Part shown: positions 9,601 through 17,009 of the stretch, piece by piece
Numbering within the stretch: position 1 is the stretch's first letter
Layout of the letters: every line of letters starts with the position of its first letter
Source of the DNA: UBA287 sp034190325
GTDB taxonomy: Archaea > Thermoplasmatota > UBA186 > UBA287
Assembly: GCA_034190325.1 (NCBI GenBank)
Contig: JAXHST010000073.1
Span: forward strand, 1-34,187
Reading direction: 5' to 3'
DNA: 34,187 bases
Translations under genes and position numbers: made by a program
Notes under the pieces: generated by a model
Databases searched by the model: none
The model's input: the letters and a program-made list of their open reading frames with translations, nothing else
Told to the model about the DNA's origin: nothing

Positions 9601-9795
9601 TATGGAAGGGGTGCCTATCTTAACAAGTATAGCCGCAATATCTATCCTTATTTCTTTGTTATTCTTCATCTCCCTGATTAAAGGTGCAACAGCAGTACTA
9701 CCCCGTTTTATAAGAGATTTTACGGCGTGCTTTTTTAAAGTCTCGCTATTTGAATTAAGCAATCTTATCAACATGTTGAGCGCGTCGAACTCCAT
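6619..9795 (-). CDS. Mosaic sensor protein: HEAT, DpnI-C-like winged helix, EVE-like, ankyrin, RCC1-like, HEAT
   Basis: This protein of 1058 residues opens the operon. Residue numbers below are for the longer form starting at 9819; subtract 8 for the start chosen. HEAT repeats lie at 12-100. Residues 118-183 match the winged helix found at the C-terminus of DpnI and Dam-replacing proteins (LQDIYSYREELARLHP, then KIRQQLQLLRDRG and FLGKGRYR). Residues 190-320 may be EVE/PUA-like (MGNIAVLCSVEENGEI, HGISEVI, ending LTYDEWSKI). Ankyrin repeats span 325-500, with three near-perfect units at 402-500. One RCC1-like unit (GIVQVVAGEDP to GNNGEGQCDF) lies at 577-610 in an acidic linker. HEAT repeats return at 675-745 and 905-1064, around an unassigned domain at 760-865. 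No enzyme motif is visible. It probably recognises DNA, perhaps modified DNA, and recruits partners. GGTG precedes the ATG at 9795; the ATG at 9819 sits too close to a TATA box. Confidence 0.85.
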   Translation of the reverse strand: MEFDALNMLIRLLNSNSETLKKHAVKSLIKRGSTAVAPLIREMKNNKEIRIDIAAILVKIGTPSIEPLKELLLEKDTELVLIAKAALYELGVNLKPEPVEKIKKEIQEESWDESITRCIHGLEEFSLQDIYSYREELARLHPKNRNIEAKIRQQLQLLRDRGTIEFLGKGRYRVITPKSARKVLVIQVDPRDPQISNIAVGDNITLSIEEHMDNIKMGNIAVLCSVEENGEILMHGISEVISELGNGMSVGKTGKGVQLKLRIKEKLGGIPIAASQIKDQGIKTLSASKRPKEYASVSMLTYDEWSKIAKIIQDSALIDAVRNGDIDAAKQWIEADVTGALKWVANREDLKTLQVLAEAGIDMNTALATVIKEDDVEVIRPIIKNGISTDYRNRNGWTALMKAAANGQTETAVSLIETGADIDAKNGDEWTALMLASNRGHVDTVKALIDAGADIEARNRYGFTAGMLAAIRGFTEVTKVLTDAGAHIDPALKTIAGIEEIEAAVADENGKSNHDLEQQTSPPIKSNSDASTDETIVSTEEEESIMAGSRVIDKKDNKDKQSDTKYWKGIVQVVAGEDPIGGLREDGSVAAVGNNGEGQCDFKDEMIEEIANDEIIVSPEKDDSVTVTKDKIVGESNKLNMLDIRDIIRTEEKIEKFPEIIEKNFGSNAVKDLLEWLSDPEWRVRWVAVKALEMTAHSLSYEERENIERRLNDAIKEENNTIVKSTLIDVCGKIAPFEPEMIKVNTEKEIETEVALKSAIESCATINAVWKDDKVNHEKRILEEKFNEEIRHIGINANVFVSTKPKHKHFAIFRNGDGYSIVLFALEPMSFKNRLVTSFKGRTDNELHRALMDAIEEMRRKTNPAVIPAKTRGAKKRTPKTGSESDKEIAKEIIKIRNSESIEKLINRLANEEYEEIRDAAATRLAELKDQRAADYLSKCLLKDPSASVRKNCAMALGEIGGSRAISALSEASNDSDTTVKHRALKSLQKIGGECVIDGISRFLRDDEPTIKFSAVLALKSIGGASSIDVLQRFLTYENDPSLRKLATDCINEMGRQR

Positions 9796-9820
9796 TTTTA
9801 CTTCACCACAATACTCCATC

Positions 9821-9830
9821 TTTTTTTATA
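9821..9830 (-). promoter_or_regulatory. Probable TATA box of the six-gene operon
   Basis: The minus strand reads TATAAAAAAA about 26-35 nt before the ATG at 9795, the expected spacing for a short-leader transcript. A second candidate, TTTATATC near 9900-9907, would give a longer leader. Both are weakly supported. Confidence 0.4.
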
Positions 9831-9953
9831 TCTATTTCTGTGTTTTCCATTTCTTTTTGCTCTACCAAAAGCCCATGGGGTAATAACATAAATCTCATAG
9901 ATATAAATCACAGATCATCAATAAATACATTACTGAGAACTGTTCTATCAATT
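9831..9953. other. Intergenic region upstream of the HerA-NurA-SMC operon
   Basis: AT-rich, with the possible second TATA element near 9900. I see no gene or repeat in it. Confidence 0.3.
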
Positions 9954-10319
9954 TTACAGATTATATAGCAGCACCTCAGATCCAATTATGGTGAAAGAGA
10001 TCCTGTGCTTGTCAATCCATGGGTATGTGCTCGTATACTCTTTGAACTGATCATTGCTCACGATGCGAAAGCCCTTTTCATCAGAGAGCTTCAGGAGGGC
10101 TTCATCAGCCTTTACGCCTGCGGGGCTCTGGAATATCACGTTATTTTTGAGCATTGATTCCAGCTTTTCTTTCTTATCCCCGCTGAGAAGATGTCTCAGG
10201 TTTGCATCGACTATTATCACAGGAGCATATCTCAGAGACAGGAGCTTTGTTCTCATCAGTTCCAAGCACTCTATGCTTTTACCCCCCACACTTCTTGCAA
10301 CATTTGAGCCATCAACCAA
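9954..10319 (-). CDS. NYN-domain (PIN-like) ribonuclease, Zc3h12a-like
   Basis: The 121-residue protein is a minimal NYN domain. It opens with MVDGSNVA and carries the four acidic residues expected for a metal-dependent RNase: D3, D38 in IIVDANL, D72 in ADEAL and D90 in VSNDQF. NYN proteins cleave structured RNAs, including tRNA or mRNA, and some act as toxins or in defence. The start is a TTG preceded by GAGGG about 8 nt upstream; no ATG or GTG lies further up before the preceding gene, although the frame stays open into it. It lies just behind the OB-fold gene, with 56 bases between them, and the two form one minus-strand unit. The pair diverges from the AddAB-like genes, which suggests co-regulation with DNA repair, but this is inference. 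Confidence 0.78.
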   Translation of the reverse strand: MVDGSNVARSVGGKSIECLELMRTKLLSLRYAPVIIVDANLRHLLSGDKKEKLESMLKNNVIFQSPAGVKADEALLKLSDEKGFRIVSNDQFKEYTSTYPWIDKHRISFTIIGSEVLLYNL

Positions 10320-10375
10320 TATTCTTTCCCTCTGATATTTTACCTCTACATTACTGTTCTGCTTCTCGCTACAGT

Positions 10376-10684
10376 TTAATTGTGATATGTTTTTCCAGCG
10401 TACTCATAGTTCTTTGCCAGAGCATTTGTGATAAAAAGTATATCCCCCTGCTCAAGATCTCCAGCCAGCAGTGAGAACCTATCCCACAGGTTTAGTCTTA
10501 TCTTAATGTTTGACCCTTCATTCACAGGTCCTACATCCAGAGAGCTCAGGGTCCACTTATCGCCGTAAGCATGCTGTTTCACTATGGAGATAACCTTAAC
10601 AACAGTACTCACAGAGAAGCTCTCTCCACTGGAAAGCTTTTTGCACACCTCTTCAAGCGGGATTTTATCCACCACAAATTTCAA
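10376..10684 (-). CDS. OB-fold protein, RPA-like
   Basis: The 102-residue protein looks like a single OB-fold of the replication protein A type: a beta strand with SVSTVVKVISIV, a long loop, then IRLNLWDRFSLLAGDLEQGDILFIT, which matches the strand 3-4 pattern of archaeal RPA OB domains, and a last strand NYEYAGKTYHN. It has no zinc finger and only one domain, so it is shorter than replicative RPA. It could bind single-stranded DNA or RNA and be the partner of the NYN ribonuclease encoded next. Translation appears to start at a TTG behind GGAAGGAAG. The promoter region lies in the 89-bp gap shared with the divergent addB-like gene. Confidence 0.7.
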   Translation of the reverse strand: MKFVVDKIPLEEVCKKLSSGESFSVSTVVKVISIVKQHAYGDKWTLSSLDVGPVNEGSNIKIRLNLWDRFSLLAGDLEQGDILFITNALAKNYEYAGKTYHN

Positions 10685-10743
10685 TACTCTTCCTTCCTTA
10701 TTTTTATTTTGTAGATCAATTAAATGGAACAGTTCTAAGAAAA

Positions 10744-10754
10744 TTATTTATAAG
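10744..10754 (+). promoter_or_regulatory. TATA box of the AddB-AddA-like operon
   Basis: TTATTTATAAG lies about 20-30 nt before the ATG at 10774, so transcription should begin at or near the start codon (leaderless). The same short gap also serves the divergent OB-fold gene. Confidence 0.55.
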
Positions 10755-10773
10755 CACACTTTTTATCACATCT

Positions 10774-13350
10774 ATGTTCAATGAAGGCGCTGATGTTTAT
10801 CACATCACCATGACAGAGGTAGAAGCCGCAAATTTAAAGAGAGACGGTTTAGAGGCTATGACTCTTTACTCCTTTCTCAGAAAGGGGGTGGAGCAATACT
10901 CTGAAAAAGTGCTGGTAGATGATTACAGAAAAGAACGCATTCTCTTAAGCTGTGTAATGGCAAAGTACGGCAAAATTGTTGGTCCATTATCATCACGGAA
11001 TCTTTTCAGTATAATGCGTGAGATTGAAAGAGAAGAAAAAGTTCTTATGCCTATAAACAATACGCTGGGAGAGCTAAAAAGGATCATAGATGAGCATAGA
11101 AGCGCACTTGGAGACATCCTTAGCATAAACGACGTCTGGAGCGAGGCTGAAACTCTTTTGAAGGAGGGAAAATGGTTCAGGATTGATAAGCTATATGTAG
11201 ACCGCTATCCAGATCTCGGAGAGAGGGAGAAGAAGATCTTGGGCCTTCTGGAGAAAAGATGTAGTGTAATATACCTTGATCCCCTTTACGGAGATCCTCA
11301 AAAGGTTTACGAATTCCCCACAAAAGAGGAAGAGGTTGTCGGGATAGCAAGGCAGATAATAGAGATAGGTAACCCTGAGAGCTGTGCTGTTGTGCTTCAA
11401 GATGAATATCTCCCTTTAGTTAAGACAATCTTTGATGAATATTCCATACCCTATGACTGCAGGGTAGAGGAGAGGCTAATAAACACCAAAACCTTTGAGT
11501 TTGTTATAAACCTCATAGATCTTGTAGAGAACGGCTTCAAACAGTCAGATATAAGAAGGGCCCTCACCAGCCCACTGATAGAAGGGCCTACGCGCTATGA
11601 TTTTGTGACCACAGATAAGTTCCTCTACGATGTAAGTGACGGTAACATAAGTGAGAGGGCTGAAAAATACATAGAATACTGGAAGAGCAGAAATAATGAT
11701 GAGATAGATGAGGGCACTGTAGAGCAGATAAGAAGCTCTGCCCGGAAGATAGAGGAATGTGTAGAGCACATAAAGAGCAGGATAGACCTTAATAGCAGCG
11801 CAAAGGATCTGTTGAGCGAATTGTTCTCGCTTTTGCACGATTTTTCTCTTCCCAGAAATATATTTCATGGCCTGATAGATTATGATAGATCGGTAAAAAT
11901 GGAGTCCGTAGCATTTATGAGACTCATGGACATTCTGAGAGATTTTGCGTGGGCATGTAACAGAATAGAGATCACAGCGGGTGAAGCACTAAAAGCTCTG
12001 AAGGCTGAGCTTGTGCAAGAAAAGTTCAGTGATAAAGGTTATGGCGTTCTTATAATAAGCGATGAGGATACTATCTCTTTGAATGTGCCTCACAAATTCT
12101 ACTGCGGTCTCAGCCTTGAGCGCTTTGCGCCCTACAGAAACCCACTTTTGACGGACGATGAATGTGAAAAAATAGGGGTGTTTGAAAAGAGGAAATACGC
12201 TAAGAGAAGAATTATTGCCATCAGAAGCAGCGTTGTTGGGGCTGTTGTTTCATTCGTGCATACGGAGCATTTCAATGCGCTCAAGGCTCTAGGTATAGAA
12301 GTTGAGATCTCTAGGTATGAGCCTGGAGTGGCATTTTCTTTATCAGACCTTGAGAGGCATTCAGTGCAATATTCTAGACTCCTGAACCTGGCGGGAGAAA
12401 AATATATGGAATCTACCAGAAAAAAGAGAGAACTCCTTGAAAGCAGGGAGAAAAAGATCGAAAATGAGTACAATGGGATAATTAAGACGCAAATAGCTTT
12501 TGATAGCGCAACTCCAGGAAAGTTGGAAGAGTATGTAAAATGCCCCATGCGATTTTTTGCCAGGTATGTGATAGGGCTAAAGAGTGTGATGTATGAAGAA
12601 ACAGAGAGCATGCTATGGGGGAGCCTCATTCATTCTGTCCTCAGAGACTTCTATCTTCTTGACGGCCACATAGACAAAAAGCTTGTGGATCTCAGGGGCA
12701 AAGATGAGTTCTTAAGCACTGGAAGAGCAAAAATAGATAGCATAATAGAGAAGAAAAAGCCGCAGATAAGAGACATCTCTTTGCAAACCAGGGTTGAAAG
12801 AGCAAAAAGGATATCTTTCAAATCTTTTCTAGAGAAAGAGAGCAGTTTTATAAGCGAGCCAGTTTACATTGAAAGAGAGATTGAAAAGGAGATGCAGGGG
12901 ATACACCTTAAAGGTATAGTTGACAGAGGGGATAGAAAAGAGGATGGGTACATGGTTTTTGATTATAAGACAAGCAAAGTAAAAAATGGAATAGATAGTA
13001 TGCAGATCCCTCTATACCTGTACATGCTGGGGGATAAGCCTGCAGGTGGTAATTATTACATAATAACAGATAGACGACAGAAAGAAGAGGATGATGTGTG
13101 GATAGACGTTTTCAAAAGTGAGTCGCCCGATTCAGTTATAAAAGAGCTCATTGAAAAAAAGCTCCCAGCCATTGTTGAGAGCATAAGAAATGGTTATTTT
13201 CCTCCCTCTTTTGTGGATAAAAAAGACCTTTCCATAGAGCCTTGCAGGAATTGCATCCTGCACTTAGCATGTGATGGTGCATATGCGTCTAAAGAGGATG
13301 TGGGTCCATTTGCAGAGTATTACAAAAAGTGGAAAGGAGAGGTGCAATGA
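10774..13350 (+). CDS. addB: AddB-like protein with iron-sulfur RecB-family nuclease domain
   Basis: The 858-residue protein has the shape of AddB/RexB: a helicase-like inactivated N-terminal part (about 1-570) and a C-terminal PD-(D/E)xK nuclease. The nuclease has H620 (GSLIHSVL), D717 (GIVDR) and D730-Y-K732 in FDYKTSK. Cysteines C590, C824, C827 and C833 form the C-Xn-C-X2-C-X5-C iron-sulfur clasp known from AddB. The N-terminal Walker A that most AddB proteins carry is absent; the protein begins directly with a later strand. The complex unwinds and trims double-strand ends for recombination and destroys foreign DNA. The start at 10774 fits the upstream TATA box. Its TGA overlaps the ATG of the addA-like gene, so the two are coupled. 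The gene symbol is by architecture. Confidence 0.85.
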   Translation: MFNEGADVYHITMTEVEAANLKRDGLEAMTLYSFLRKGVEQYSEKVLVDDYRKERILLSCVMAKYGKIVGPLSSRNLFSIMREIEREEKVLMPINNTLGELKRIIDEHRSALGDILSINDVWSEAETLLKEGKWFRIDKLYVDRYPDLGEREKKILGLLEKRCSVIYLDPLYGDPQKVYEFPTKEEEVVGIARQIIEIGNPESCAVVLQDEYLPLVKTIFDEYSIPYDCRVEERLINTKTFEFVINLIDLVENGFKQSDIRRALTSPLIEGPTRYDFVTTDKFLYDVSDGNISERAEKYIEYWKSRNNDEIDEGTVEQIRSSARKIEECVEHIKSRIDLNSSAKDLLSELFSLLHDFSLPRNIFHGLIDYDRSVKMESVAFMRLMDILRDFAWACNRIEITAGEALKALKAELVQEKFSDKGYGVLIISDEDTISLNVPHKFYCGLSLERFAPYRNPLLTDDECEKIGVFEKRKYAKRRIIAIRSSVVGAVVSFVHTEHFNALKALGIEVEISRYEPGVAFSLSDLERHSVQYSRLLNLAGEKYMESTRKKRELLESREKKIENEYNGIIKTQIAFDSATPGKLEEYVKCPMRFFARYVIGLKSVMYEETESMLWGSLIHSVLRDFYLLDGHIDKKLVDLRGKDEFLSTGRAKIDSIIEKKKPQIRDISLQTRVERAKRISFKSFLEKESSFISEPVYIEREIEKEMQGIHLKGIVDRGDRKEDGYMVFDYKTSKVKNGIDSMQIPLYLYMLGDKPAGGNYYIITDRRQKEEDDVWIDVFKSESPDSVIKELIEKKLPAIVESIRNGYFPPSFVDKKDLSIEPCRNCILHLACDGAYASKEDVGPFAEYYKKWKGEVQ

Positions 13351-16300
13351 GAAAGGACGCAGAATACAACGGAGAGCAGAAAGCGGCAATAGAAACGCAG
13401 GAAAGCATTGCCATAAATGCTGGACCGGGCACAGGAAAGACAAAAACCCTGGTTGGAAGGTATATTGAGCTGGCCAGAAGGGAAAGCTATGATTTCAGCA
13501 GGATAGTTGCGATAACCTTCACAAAGAATGCCGCTATAGAGCTTATGGAGAGGATATCTGAGAACATACCTGGAGAGAAGTTCCTGGATTTCATATCTGA
13601 TGCGCGGATAGGCACGATTCACTCGTTCTGCGACTCCATAATGAGGGAGCATGCCCCTGCTCTGGGCATGTCCCCGGGCTTTACAATACTGGAGGAAAAT
13701 CAGCCATTAATAGGATCGGTTGTGGATGATCTCTTGAATGCTAAGAGCTTAATTCCTGGAGCTAATGATCCAAAGCTCGATATGGATATATTCGATAACT
13801 TTAGAAAGAGTGATCTTAAAAGGTTGCTCATGAGCTTTCTGCTATTGAGACCTATGCATACGATAAAGCATCTGAGCTACGAGGAGTATGTTGCTCTGAG
13901 TGAAAAAGCTTTAGACTATCTCGTGTCCGAAGATCTTGCAGTCCTTGCAGATCTGTTGAGATCATTGCCACCGACCTCATACATATATCTGTTACTGCAG
14001 GAGATCGAAAGTTATCCCTCACTGGATCTCTGGGGTAAGGGAACAGTAATTGTGAAATTGTCTAAAATAGATCGAAGGGATTTGCAGATACCGGGGACAA
14101 AGGACGAATTGCGTCAATGGTACATGTTGGGTCAACGGGAGCTAGCTTTGCTGCGGAAACAGGAGATAAAGGGAGAAAAAGAAACGCTAAAGGAGATCAC
14201 TCAGGTAAAAAACAGGATAAAAAAAGTGTGTGATGCTTGCCACCTTGAAGAACTGGATATGGAATACGAGTATGGGATATATAGCATTATGTGTGAACTC
14301 TTTAAAGCTGTTGAGAACAGGTATCAGGAAGCCAAAAAAGATATTGTAGACTTTGATGATATGCTTCTGCGCACAAAGAAGCTACTTGAAGATAAAGGTG
14401 TAGCGGAGGAGGAGGGCAGCAGGATTTCACACCTCCTGGTAGATGAGTTTCAGGACGTTGATAGAGTGCAGAGTGAGATCTTCAGAGACCTGCTCGGCGG
14501 ATCTCTCAAAGAAAAGCTTACAATAGTTGGAGATCCCAAGCAAGCAATATACTCCTTTAGAGGCGGGGAAATGAATATATTCAATGAGATAAACAAAGAA
14601 ATTAAGACAAAATCACTTAATAGGTCATACAGGTCCACACCAAGGCTGATAAACTTCTTCAATCTTGTATCGAAAGTGAGCTTCTGCGGTAATGAATATA
14701 GCCCGGAGCATCAGGAGCTATCTACAGACGTGCCTTCAGGGCAGTCAACAGTGAGCTTTGATCTTGTTATGGAGGAATCTGAGTCAACAGATGAAGATGA
14801 TGCTTTGGGGGAAATGTCACTCATAATTCCGAGGATAGCTGAAATGCAGAAAAGGGGTATAGAGCCAGGCAATATGGCTATACTGTTAGATAGCAGGACA
14901 GAGCTAACGGAGCTGGTTGATACTCTCACCGATGCGCAGATTCAATTTGAGGTAATATCGGGCGAAGGCTTCTTCGAGGTTCCGGAAGTAAAATGCATGA
15001 TAGCTCTCATAGATTTTCTCTATGATGTGGATGATGATTCCGCACTTTATGCTCTCCTGCGATCTCCCATGTTCGGTCTTTCAGATAGAGACATATATGA
15101 AATCTCTCTGGAGCAGGAAAAAAGTTTATACAAAAAGCTCAGGTTGCATAACCCTGAAATATACGAAGAGCTTGAGAGATGCAGGGCACTGGTTGACAGA
15201 AAGAACCTCTCACAGATCATTGAAGAGCTTATCTGCAGGACGAATTACAGAGGTATTCTTGCGGGTAGCAGAAGGGGTAGCACTGCCGTCAATAATGTGG
15301 AAAAGTTCATATCAAGGTTAAGAGAGATGGAGGGTTCTGGTGTAAGGTCTATATATGCTATACGTAAAGAGATAAAAGGGGCGGCAGAGGCTGGCACAAG
15401 AGAGGGCGAGGCGAATGTACCACAAAGTAATTGCATAAAGGTTATGACCATCCATGCTGCCAAGGGGCTTGAGTTTGACGTTGTTTTCATACCTTACCTC
15501 TACAAGAGATATAATATGAGGAATGAAGATGTAGTCTTTCATAGAGGATTTGTGGGGCTCAAAATAAATGTTACACGATTCAGCCCGTACAAAAAGGACA
15601 CTATAATAAGAAGAGGGATAATCAAGGAGATAAGAAAGATTGAGGCCGAAGAGAAAAAGAGGCTTCTGTATGTAGCTATGACGAGAGCGAGAAAACATGT
15701 GGTTTTTACGGGGAAGAAAAGGATCACCGGGGGGGAGATAAAAAACGAAAAAGCCAGTAAGAAACAGAATACGTGGAGCTGTGAGGTGTTCGATCCACTG
15801 TTTGAAAAAATTTCTGGCGATTCCCTTTCGCAGATAGCTCTAGATGAATATCTAAAAAATAAAAATGAGGTGCACATAGACATAGTATGGGATAAAGACG
15901 AAATAAGAGGTATAGAAGTTGTCGATCGGGTGACTGAAGATTTTGAGGCTTCTGAGATTAATCCACCGGGGATGGAGCTTGTTGAGATGAGTGTTCAGCA
16001 GAAGGTGAAGATAGATCCTTCAGCCGTAGGCGATATCTATGAATGTCCAGCAAAGTATCTGATCTCCAATACGACGAAAGTGAGAAAAGAGCTCTTTTTT
16101 GTAAAGAGCATATCTCTAAACAAAAATCCAGATGGAATGTTTTATGGAAAAGTGCTTCACAGAGCACTGGAACTTGGCTTTTGCCCGAGGTATGAGAAGA
16201 TAGTCAAAGAGGTAGCTATGGAAATGCACGTAAAGCTGGACGATAAGGTTATGGCAAGGGCCCTTAGAGAGATTGATGATGCAAAAAAGCTCTATAATCA

Positions 16301-16712
16301 ATCTGAGCTAAAAAGGATCGTTGATAGTGCTGATTTTGTGAAAAGAGAGGTTGACGTATACAAAAGTTTCGGCAATTTTGTTATAGAAGGTAAGATAGAT
16401 CTTCTCTTAAAGAGTGGAGATGAGGTGCTGATAGTTGATTACAAGAGCGATAACCCTAGAGAGATTGAAAGGAGCATAGCAGAAAGATCCTATGACAGGC
16501 AGCTACAGCTATATGGCTTATGCATAAATAAACCAAAACTTGCGATATATTGTATAATGGATGGAAGGCTCAGGTACATAGACATAAAGGATATAACCGG
16601 GGAGCTGGAGAATCTATCGGACAGGATAATAAAAAGAGAGTTTGAGCCTGATGCGCAGACGTGCAAAAAGTGTGATCTCAAGCCTCTGTGCATGTGGAAT
16701 TGCTATGGCTAA
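13347..16712 (+). CDS. addA: AddA-like UvrD-family helicase with iron-sulfur RecB-family nuclease
   Basis: The 1121-residue protein is a superfamily 1A helicase-nuclease. Walker A AGPGTGKT is at 25-32, motif Ia ITFTKNAA follows, motif II LLVDEFQD has D366-E367, motif III is VGDPKQAIYSFRGG, motif V is VMTIHAAKGLEFDVV and motif VI is LLYVAMTRARK. The C-terminal nuclease has D1018 (EGKIDLL) and D1031-Y-K1033 (VDYKSD). Cysteines C900, C1106, C1109 and C1115 make a second iron-sulfur clasp, which classical AddA lacks because there the clasp belongs to AddB only. It would unwind DNA from ends 3' to 5' and cut one strand. The start is the ATG of an ATGA overlap with the upstream gene, behind GGAGAGGTG; an upstream ATG at 13329 has no better signal. 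Confidence 0.92.
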   Translation: MRKDAEYNGEQKAAIETQESIAINAGPGTGKTKTLVGRYIELARRESYDFSRIVAITFTKNAAIELMERISENIPGEKFLDFISDARIGTIHSFCDSIMREHAPALGMSPGFTILEENQPLIGSVVDDLLNAKSLIPGANDPKLDMDIFDNFRKSDLKRLLMSFLLLRPMHTIKHLSYEEYVALSEKALDYLVSEDLAVLADLLRSLPPTSYIYLLLQEIESYPSLDLWGKGTVIVKLSKIDRRDLQIPGTKDELRQWYMLGQRELALLRKQEIKGEKETLKEITQVKNRIKKVCDACHLEELDMEYEYGIYSIMCELFKAVENRYQEAKKDIVDFDDMLLRTKKLLEDKGVAEEEGSRISHLLVDEFQDVDRVQSEIFRDLLGGSLKEKLTIVGDPKQAIYSFRGGEMNIFNEINKEIKTKSLNRSYRSTPRLINFFNLVSKVSFCGNEYSPEHQELSTDVPSGQSTVSFDLVMEESESTDEDDALGEMSLIIPRIAEMQKRGIEPGNMAILLDSRTELTELVDTLTDAQIQFEVISGEGFFEVPEVKCMIALIDFLYDVDDDSALYALLRSPMFGLSDRDIYEISLEQEKSLYKKLRLHNPEIYEELERCRALVDRKNLSQIIEELICRTNYRGILAGSRRGSTAVNNVEKFISRLREMEGSGVRSIYAIRKEIKGAAEAGTREGEANVPQSNCIKVMTIHAAKGLEFDVVFIPYLYKRYNMRNEDVVFHRGFVGLKINVTRFSPYKKDTIIRRGIIKEIRKIEAEEKKRLLYVAMTRARKHVVFTGKKRITGGEIKNEKASKKQNTWSCEVFDPLFEKISGDSLSQIALDEYLKNKNEVHIDIVWDKDEIRGIEVVDRVTEDFEASEINPPGMELVEMSVQQKVKIDPSAVGDIYECPAKYLISNTTKVRKELFFVKSISLNKNPDGMFYGKVLHRALELGFCPRYEKIVKEVAMEMHVKLDDKVMARALREIDDAKKLYNQSELKRIVDSADFVKREVDVYKSFGNFVIEGKIDLLLKSGDEVLIVDYKSDNPREIERSIAERSYDRQLQLYGLCINKPKLAIYCIMDGRLRYIDIKDITGELENLSDRIIKREFEPDAQTCKKCDLKPLCMWNCYG

Positions 16713-16917
16713 GGGCCTTTATTATGTCCTCTCCTTCCTCAGGCATTGTGGTCTCTATGCTGAGATCATAAAAGCTAAGGCACTCTCTCTTGCACACCGA
16801 TTTCATGCCCCTGAAGAGGCACAGGAGAAGCGCTGCAGAGGCCAGCGTCTCTGTGCCTTCCGTGACGTTAAAAATGAGGTTGCTGGATCTGTATCCCTTC
16901 TTTGCTTCATGAGAGGA
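16678..16917 (-). pseudogene. Remnant of a possible CARF-domain protein, N-terminus missing
   Basis: The minus strand is open for 79 codons with clearly protein-like content, but has no start codon: a TGA lies directly upstream at 16918-16920. The segment includes NLIFNVTEGTETLASAALL, which recalls the nucleotide-binding strand and loop of CARF domains (compare DVTHGINFETVLTYRAL in the csx1 gene nearby), followed by GMKSV and an acidic tail. Its last 35 nt overlap the end of the addA-like gene in antisense. It is either a decayed CARF or HFX_2341-like regulator, or a gene frameshifted upstream. The family match is by eye and weak. Confidence 0.4.
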
Positions 16918-16978
16918 TCAGAGAATATTCGTCTGTCGCCTCAGGACTCTACCTGTATTTTTATACACAAAAGGAAAT

Positions 16979-16990
16979 CTTATATAAAAG
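16979..16990 (+). promoter_or_regulatory. TATA box of the small membrane protein gene
   Basis: CTTATATAAAAG lies about 20-31 nt before the ATG at 17010, giving a leaderless transcript. Confidence 0.5.
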
Positions 16991-17009
16991 AAAAGATACA
17001 CACAGCATT

